Of a stretch of 64,000 bases of DNA, positions 60,338 to 64,000 are shown one piece after another (the first letter of the stretch is position 1; each line of letters starts with the position of its first letter). The position numbers and the translations under genes are program-made. A model generated the notes under the pieces. The model made no database searches and was not told where the DNA came from. It saw nothing but the letters and a program-made list of their open reading frames with translations. The DNA is from RGIG9060 sp036307825 (lineage in GTDB: Bacteria > Spirochaetota > Spirochaetia > Treponematales > Treponemataceae), in assembly GCA_036307825.1 (NCBI GenBank), contig JAXJWW010000042.1:47116-111115 (forward strand), given 5' to 3'.

Positions 60338-61687
60338 TTATTTAGAAAATTCTTTTTTTCGTATAATTAAAAAACAAATGATATGTACAATAAAAGTTGC
60401 TAGCCAAGAAATCGGATAAGAAACAAAGATTGTGTTGCAGGTATGAAATTGTGGAATTAAAAATATTGTTCCAATCCATAATAAACGGAATCCACAAACA
60501 CCGATTAAAGAAACAATCATTGGCAAAATCGAATGTCCGATTCCGCGAATTGCGTTTCCCATTACATCCATCATTCCACATAAAGCATAAGTAGAACAAA
60601 TTATTTTTAGTCGGTCTAATCCACAAGCGATAACTTCAGGACTGTCGGTATATAAAGATAAAAGTTGTTTTCCAAATATGACAGTTAAGTTGCCAAAAAT
60701 AAAACCTGCCAAAAATACGCAAACTTGTGCAATAAAAATTGTCTTATTTATTCTGTCATATTTTTTAGCACCAAAATTTTGTGAAACAAAAGTTAAGGAT
60801 GCTTGAGAAAATCCATTCATGGCAGTAAAAATGAAATTTTCAATATTCAAAGATGCTGAATTTCCTGCAAGGATTACAGCTCCAAAAGAATTTATGCTTG
60901 ATTGAATTACAACATTTGAAAGTGAAAATATAATTCCTTGTAAACCTGCAGGAACTCCAATTTTTATGATGCGGATTAAAATTGGTATGTCAACTTTTAA
61001 TTTTGTGATGTCAAGTTTAAATTCACCAGATTCTTTAATAAGACATTTTATGACAAGAAACGCTGACACACATTGGGACATAACTGTTGCAAGGGCAACT
61101 CCTGCCACATCCATTTTGAAAAATATGACAAAAATTAAGTTTAATATGACATTTATAATTCCAGAAAAGAGCAAAATGTACAAAGGTCTTTTTGTGTCAC
61201 CTTTTGCACGCAAAATTGCACTTCCAAAGTTGTAGACCATAGTTGCAGTAATTCCTGCAAAATAAACTTGTAAATAAGTTGTTGCAAGGTTTAAAACTTC
61301 TTTTGGTGACTGCATCAAAATTAAAATTTTTTTTGCACCAAAAATTCCAATTACGGTAAGAATGATTCCACTAATTATACTTAAAAAAATTGCTGTATGA
61401 ACTGTATCTTTTACTTCTTGTTTTTTTCCTGCTCCAAAAAAGTTTGCAATTACAACTGTTGTTCCGATGGAAAGTCCTACAAAAAGATTTACAAGTAAAT
61501 TTATAAGAGAGCCTGTAGAACCAACTGCTGCTAAAGAATTATCCCCAGCAAATCGACCAACTACAATTACATCTGCTGTATTAAAGAGAATTTGTAATAA
61601 ACTAGAAAAAATTAAAGGAACAGAAAATTGTAAAAGTTTTTTTACGATTGAACCTTCTGTCATATCAATTTGATAATTTTTTGACAT
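60338..61687 (-). CDS. MATE-family multidrug/Na+ antiporter
   Basis: 449 residues with 12 hydrophobic helices in two homologous halves. Family patterns: FSVPLIFSSLLQILFNTADV, VVGRFAGDNSLAAVGSTGSL and GLSIGTTVVIANFFGA at the N-terminus, and FLAGFIFGNLTVIF later. It exports cationic drugs or metabolites in exchange for Na+ or H+. The gene is intact; no regulator adjoins. Confidence 0.92.
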   Translation of the reverse strand: MSKNYQIDMTEGSIVKKLLQFSVPLIFSSLLQILFNTADVIVVGRFAGDNSLAAVGSTGSLINLLVNLFVGLSIGTTVVIANFFGAGKKQEVKDTVHTAIFLSIISGIILTVIGIFGAKKILILMQSPKEVLNLATTYLQVYFAGITATMVYNFGSAILRAKGDTKRPLYILLFSGIINVILNLIFVIFFKMDVAGVALATVMSQCVSAFLVIKCLIKESGEFKLDITKLKVDIPILIRIIKIGVPAGLQGIIFSLSNVVIQSSINSFGAVILAGNSASLNIENFIFTAMNGFSQASLTFVSQNFGAKKYDRINKTIFIAQVCVFLAGFIFGNLTVIFGKQLLSLYTDSPEVIACGLDRLKIICSTYALCGMMDVMGNAIRGIGHSILPMIVSLIGVCGFRLLWIGTIFLIPQFHTCNTIFVSYPISWLATFIVHIICFLIIRKKEFSK

Positions 61688-61753
61688 ATTTTTAGAGTAA
61701 CGAATATCGATTTGTTTTGCAATATATTTAAGTTACATTGATGAAAACAATAT

Positions 61754-62686
61754 TTATTCTTCTGAAAACATTTGTGTTGTTAAATAGCGTTCACCTGTAT
61801 CTACAAAGAAAAGAACAATATTTTTATCTTTATTTTCTTCACGGTTGGCAAGTTCAATTCCTGCTTGTAAAACCGCACCTGAAGAAATTCCCACAAGAAA
61901 ACCTTCTGTGTTTCCAACGATGCGACCGCAATTAAAAGCATCTTCATTTTTTACTGTGATGATTTCATCATAAATATTTGTGTTCAAAATTTTTGGAACA
62001 AAGTTTGCGCCGATTCCTTGAATTTTATGTGGACCTGCAATTCCTTTTGAAAGCAAAGGTGAAGCTTCTGGTTCAACAGCAACTATTTTGATATTAGGAT
62101 TTTTTTCTTTTAAAAATTCTCCAACACCAGTAATTGTGCCGCCTGTTCCAACTCCCGCTACAAAAATATCAACATTGCCTTCTGTGTCTTTCCAAATTTC
62201 TGGTCCTGTAGTTTCTTTGTGAACTTTAGGATTGCTTGGATTTGCAAATTGATCTGGAATAAAACTGTTTGGAATTTCTTTTGCAAGACTTTCTGCTTTT
62301 TCGATAGCGCCTTGCATTCCTTTTGAGCCTTCAGTTAAAATTAATTCTGCTCCAAAAGATTTTATCAAAGTTCTGCGTTCCATACTCATTGTGTCAGGCA
62401 TAACGATAATCACTTTGTATCCACGGGAAGTTCCAACTGAAGCAAGTCCGATTCCTGTGTTTCCTGAAGTTGGTTCGATTATTACAGAATCAGGTTTTAG
62501 TTTGCCAGATTTTTCTGCATCAAGAATCATTGCTTTTGCAACTCTATCTTTTGCAGAACCTGAAATATTCATAAATTCTAATTTTGCAAAAAGCTTTGCT
62601 TTTAAATTGAACTTTTTTTCTATATTAGAAAGTCGCAATAAGGGAGTGTTTCCAATAAGTTCATCTGCAGAATTAAAAATTGCCAT
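61754..62686 (-). CDS. cysK: Cysteine synthase A (O-acetylserine sulfhydrylase)
   Basis: 310 residues, PLP-dependent. The Schiff-base lysine lies in SGSAKDRVAKAM; PTSGNTGIGLA and the phosphate loop GVGTGGTITGVGEF are canonical CysK motifs; GISSGAVLQAG completes the active site. It makes cysteine from O-acetylserine and sulfide. It directly follows a second synthase gene on the same strand (64 bases apart). Confidence 0.95.
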   Translation of the reverse strand: MAIFNSADELIGNTPLLRLSNIEKKFNLKAKLFAKLEFMNISGSAKDRVAKAMILDAEKSGKLKPDSVIIEPTSGNTGIGLASVGTSRGYKVIIVMPDTMSMERRTLIKSFGAELILTEGSKGMQGAIEKAESLAKEIPNSFIPDQFANPSNPKVHKETTGPEIWKDTEGNVDIFVAGVGTGGTITGVGEFLKEKNPNIKIVAVEPEASPLLSKGIAGPHKIQGIGANFVPKILNTNIYDEIITVKNEDAFNCGRIVGNTEGFLVGISSGAVLQAGIELANREENKDKNIVLFFVDTGERYLTTQMFSEE

Positions 62687-62750
62687 AGTTACCTCTGAAA
62701 AAAATCTACACTTTAAATTTTAAGATAAAAGATTTTATAAAGCAAAAATT

Positions 62751-63695
62751 TTAACCGAACAAAGTTTCTTCATCAAAAAGAGGAGTGCTAAAATATCGTT
62801 CGGCTGTATCTGGAAGAACTGTTACAACAGTTTTGCCTTTGCCAAGTTTTTTTGCAAGTTCAATTGCGGCTGCAACATTTGTTCCACTTGAAATACCACA
62901 CATGATTCCTTCTTTTCGTGCTAAATCTTGTGAAGTTTTGATTGCTTGTGCGTCAGTAACAATGTAAATATCATCATAAATTTCTTGATTTAAATTTTCA
63001 GGGATAAGACCGTCGCCGATTCCCATTTGAAGATGAGTTCCGATTGTTCCACCGGCTAAGATTGCGGCATTCTGTGGTTCAACTGCCCAAATTGTGATAT
63101 CTGGGTTTGCTTCTTTTAGAGTTTCGCCAATTCCAGAAATTGTTCCTCCAGTTCCGATACCTGAACAAAATCCATGAATTGGTCCATCAACTTGTGCAAG
63201 AATTTCTTTTGCTGTCATATTTCGTTGAATTTCATTATTTGCTGGATTTTCAAATTGCTGTGGCACAAAAACATTTGGATTTTCGTGTGACATTCTGATA
63301 GCGGTGTTCACACAATCTTTGATACATTCTCCAATATCACCTGAATCGTGAACTAATTTTACTTCAGCGCCATAATGTTTTACAAGTTTTCTACGTTCTT
63401 CACTTACAGAGTCTGGCATAATGATAACAGTTTTATATCCACGAACAGCGCCAACGAGAGCAAGTCCGATTCCTTGATTTCCACTTGTTGGTTCTACAAT
63501 GATTGTATCTTTATTGATAATGCCTTTTTTTTCGGCGTCTAAAATCATATTGTAAGCTGTGCGAGTTTTAATTGAACCGCCAACATTCAAGCCTTCAAAT
63601 TTTACTAAAATCTGTGCAGAATTTTCGTCTGTCATTCTATTTAATTTAATTAACGGCGTATTTCCGATTGCGTCTAAAATTGTGTTGTAAATCAT
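62751..63695 (-). CDS. Cysteine synthase-family PLP enzyme (second copy)
   Basis: 314 residues with the same fold as the downstream cysK: PTSGNQGIGLALVGA, GIGTGGTISGIGETL and GISSGTNVAAAIE. The active-site lysine block reads GGSIKTRTAYNMI instead of the usual S-x-KDR, and GNQG replaces GNTG, so the substrate could differ from cysK. Only about one third to one half of residues look identical between the two (by eye). First of the tandem pair. Confidence 0.88.
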   Translation of the reverse strand: MIYNTILDAIGNTPLIKLNRMTDENSAQILVKFEGLNVGGSIKTRTAYNMILDAEKKGIINKDTIIVEPTSGNQGIGLALVGAVRGYKTVIIMPDSVSEERRKLVKHYGAEVKLVHDSGDIGECIKDCVNTAIRMSHENPNVFVPQQFENPANNEIQRNMTAKEILAQVDGPIHGFCSGIGTGGTISGIGETLKEANPDITIWAVEPQNAAILAGGTIGTHLQMGIGDGLIPENLNQEIYDDIYIVTDAQAIKTSQDLARKEGIMCGISSGTNVAAAIELAKKLGKGKTVVTVLPDTAERYFSTPLFDEETLFG

Positions 63696-63716
63696 AGGTT
63701 TATGTTACATCATTTA

Positions 63717-64000
63717 GCTTTTTTTAGCAATCTATGAAGAAAAATGATGAGCAGTTTTGTATTTAATAAAATGTTCGGCAAAAAAGCTCTCAACAAAAAA
63801 TGACAATCCTCGCGGTTCCTCCTTTCAGTCGTCAAGGCTTCGGATTATCCTTTTTTGTTTACGCAATTTGCCGTGCATTCTGGGTAAACTATAACTTTTC
63901 ATTTTTCGCAAAGTTTAGAAAAAATCTAAATGCGTAACAATATTGTGTAGAGGTGGAAATTTTGTAAAAATGAATTTTCCAAAACTGCTCTCACCTAAAA
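63717..64000. other. Gene-free end of window with a small GC-rich island
   Basis: No convincing gene. A GC-rich patch at 63805-63846 is closed by AATCC/GGATT, carries CCTCCTTTC (63818-63826), the same bases as the 3' tail of 16S rRNA, and is followed by TTTTTTG. On the minus strand that patch reads AAAGGAGG between two tiny frames (63825-63902, 25 codons; 63732-63806 from TTG, 24 codons). From memory such frames recur in Treponema genomes, so this is probably a dispersed repeat. Confidence 0.45.

Noticed and set aside
1..64000. DGR reverse transcriptase or template repeat
   Set aside because: No reverse-transcriptase frame and no third copy of the 3' anchor were found in the window by eye.
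1..64000. CRISPR array or insertion sequence
   Set aside because: No regularly spaced repeats, Cas genes, transposase frames or terminal inverted repeats with target duplications were seen.

Overview
The window is AT-rich DNA from a flagellated spirochaete, most likely a Treponema. The signs are a signal-less FlaB-type core flagellin behind a sigma-28-like promoter, a FlgM anti-sigma factor nearby, many lipoproteins and small envelope proteins of spirochaete style, and two formylglycine-generating-enzyme (FGE/SUMF1)-fold proteins of the kind used in Treponema as diversity-generating-retroelement (DGR) targets. I saw no rRNA, insertion sequence, prophage or CRISPR array. One tRNA (Thr, CGT) is present.

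Layout. 1-4.0 kb: the end of a c-di-GMP phosphodiesterase, then hsp20 behind a textbook sigma-54 promoter, then htpG. 4.0-7.3 kb: an XRE repressor divergent from a small P-loop gene, with a palindrome lying in the promoter spacer, followed by a large secreted FGE-fold gene split by one in-frame TGA and ending in a DGR-like variable region. 7.5-15.3 kb: trkA-trkH potassium uptake, an ECF-type vitamin transporter S component, and a 1390-residue CarB-DapF fusion. 15.5-18.1 kb: a PIN-domain toxin-antitoxin pair, a second XRE gene and a lipoprotein FGE-fold gene with a second variable region. 18.2-25.9 kb: a Nif3-like protein, a membrane protein, an SDF symporter and a three-gene envelope cluster. 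25.97-27.2 kb: remains of polymorphic-toxin cassettes, i.e. two orphan toxin C-termini each followed by its immunity gene (Imm26 and DUF5071 types). 27.5-39.9 kb: flavin fumarate reductase, argA, the mtnN-luxS-birA methyl-cycle operon, a candidate 59-nt small RNA with an anti-Shine-Dalgarno loop, transporters, a hydrolase, a tandem cNMP-domain regulator, a PHP phosphoesterase and comM. 40-52.9 kb: outer-membrane and lipoprotein genes, tex, proS, a GerMN protein, a TPR protein and a Gx-type transporter. 52.9-63.7 kb: slyD, a GHKL-like/HDOD fusion, an SPOUT methyltransferase, a metal-site-deficient Fe-ADH homologue, rsmI-flgM, flaB, a flavin reductase, a MATE exporter and two tandem cysteine synthases. 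The last 300 bases hold a small GC-rich island and no clear gene.

How it fits together. Most of the window is conserved chromosomal housekeeping: arginine/pyrimidine/lysine and cysteine metabolism, the activated methyl cycle, potassium uptake, translation and motility. Accessory material lies in three islands (4.0-7.3, 15.5-18.1 and 25.9-27.2 kb). The most notable signal is the pair of FGE-fold surface proteins. Their last ~150 bases abruptly switch to GC-richer, C-ending codons between matching 5' and 3' anchors, as expected if a DGR encoded elsewhere in the genome rewrites them in trans. No reverse transcriptase or template repeat was seen here, so that reading rests on sequence style and family knowledge.

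Limits: all domain calls are by eye. Alternative starts were chosen from visible ribosome-binding sites, and many genes lack a clear one.
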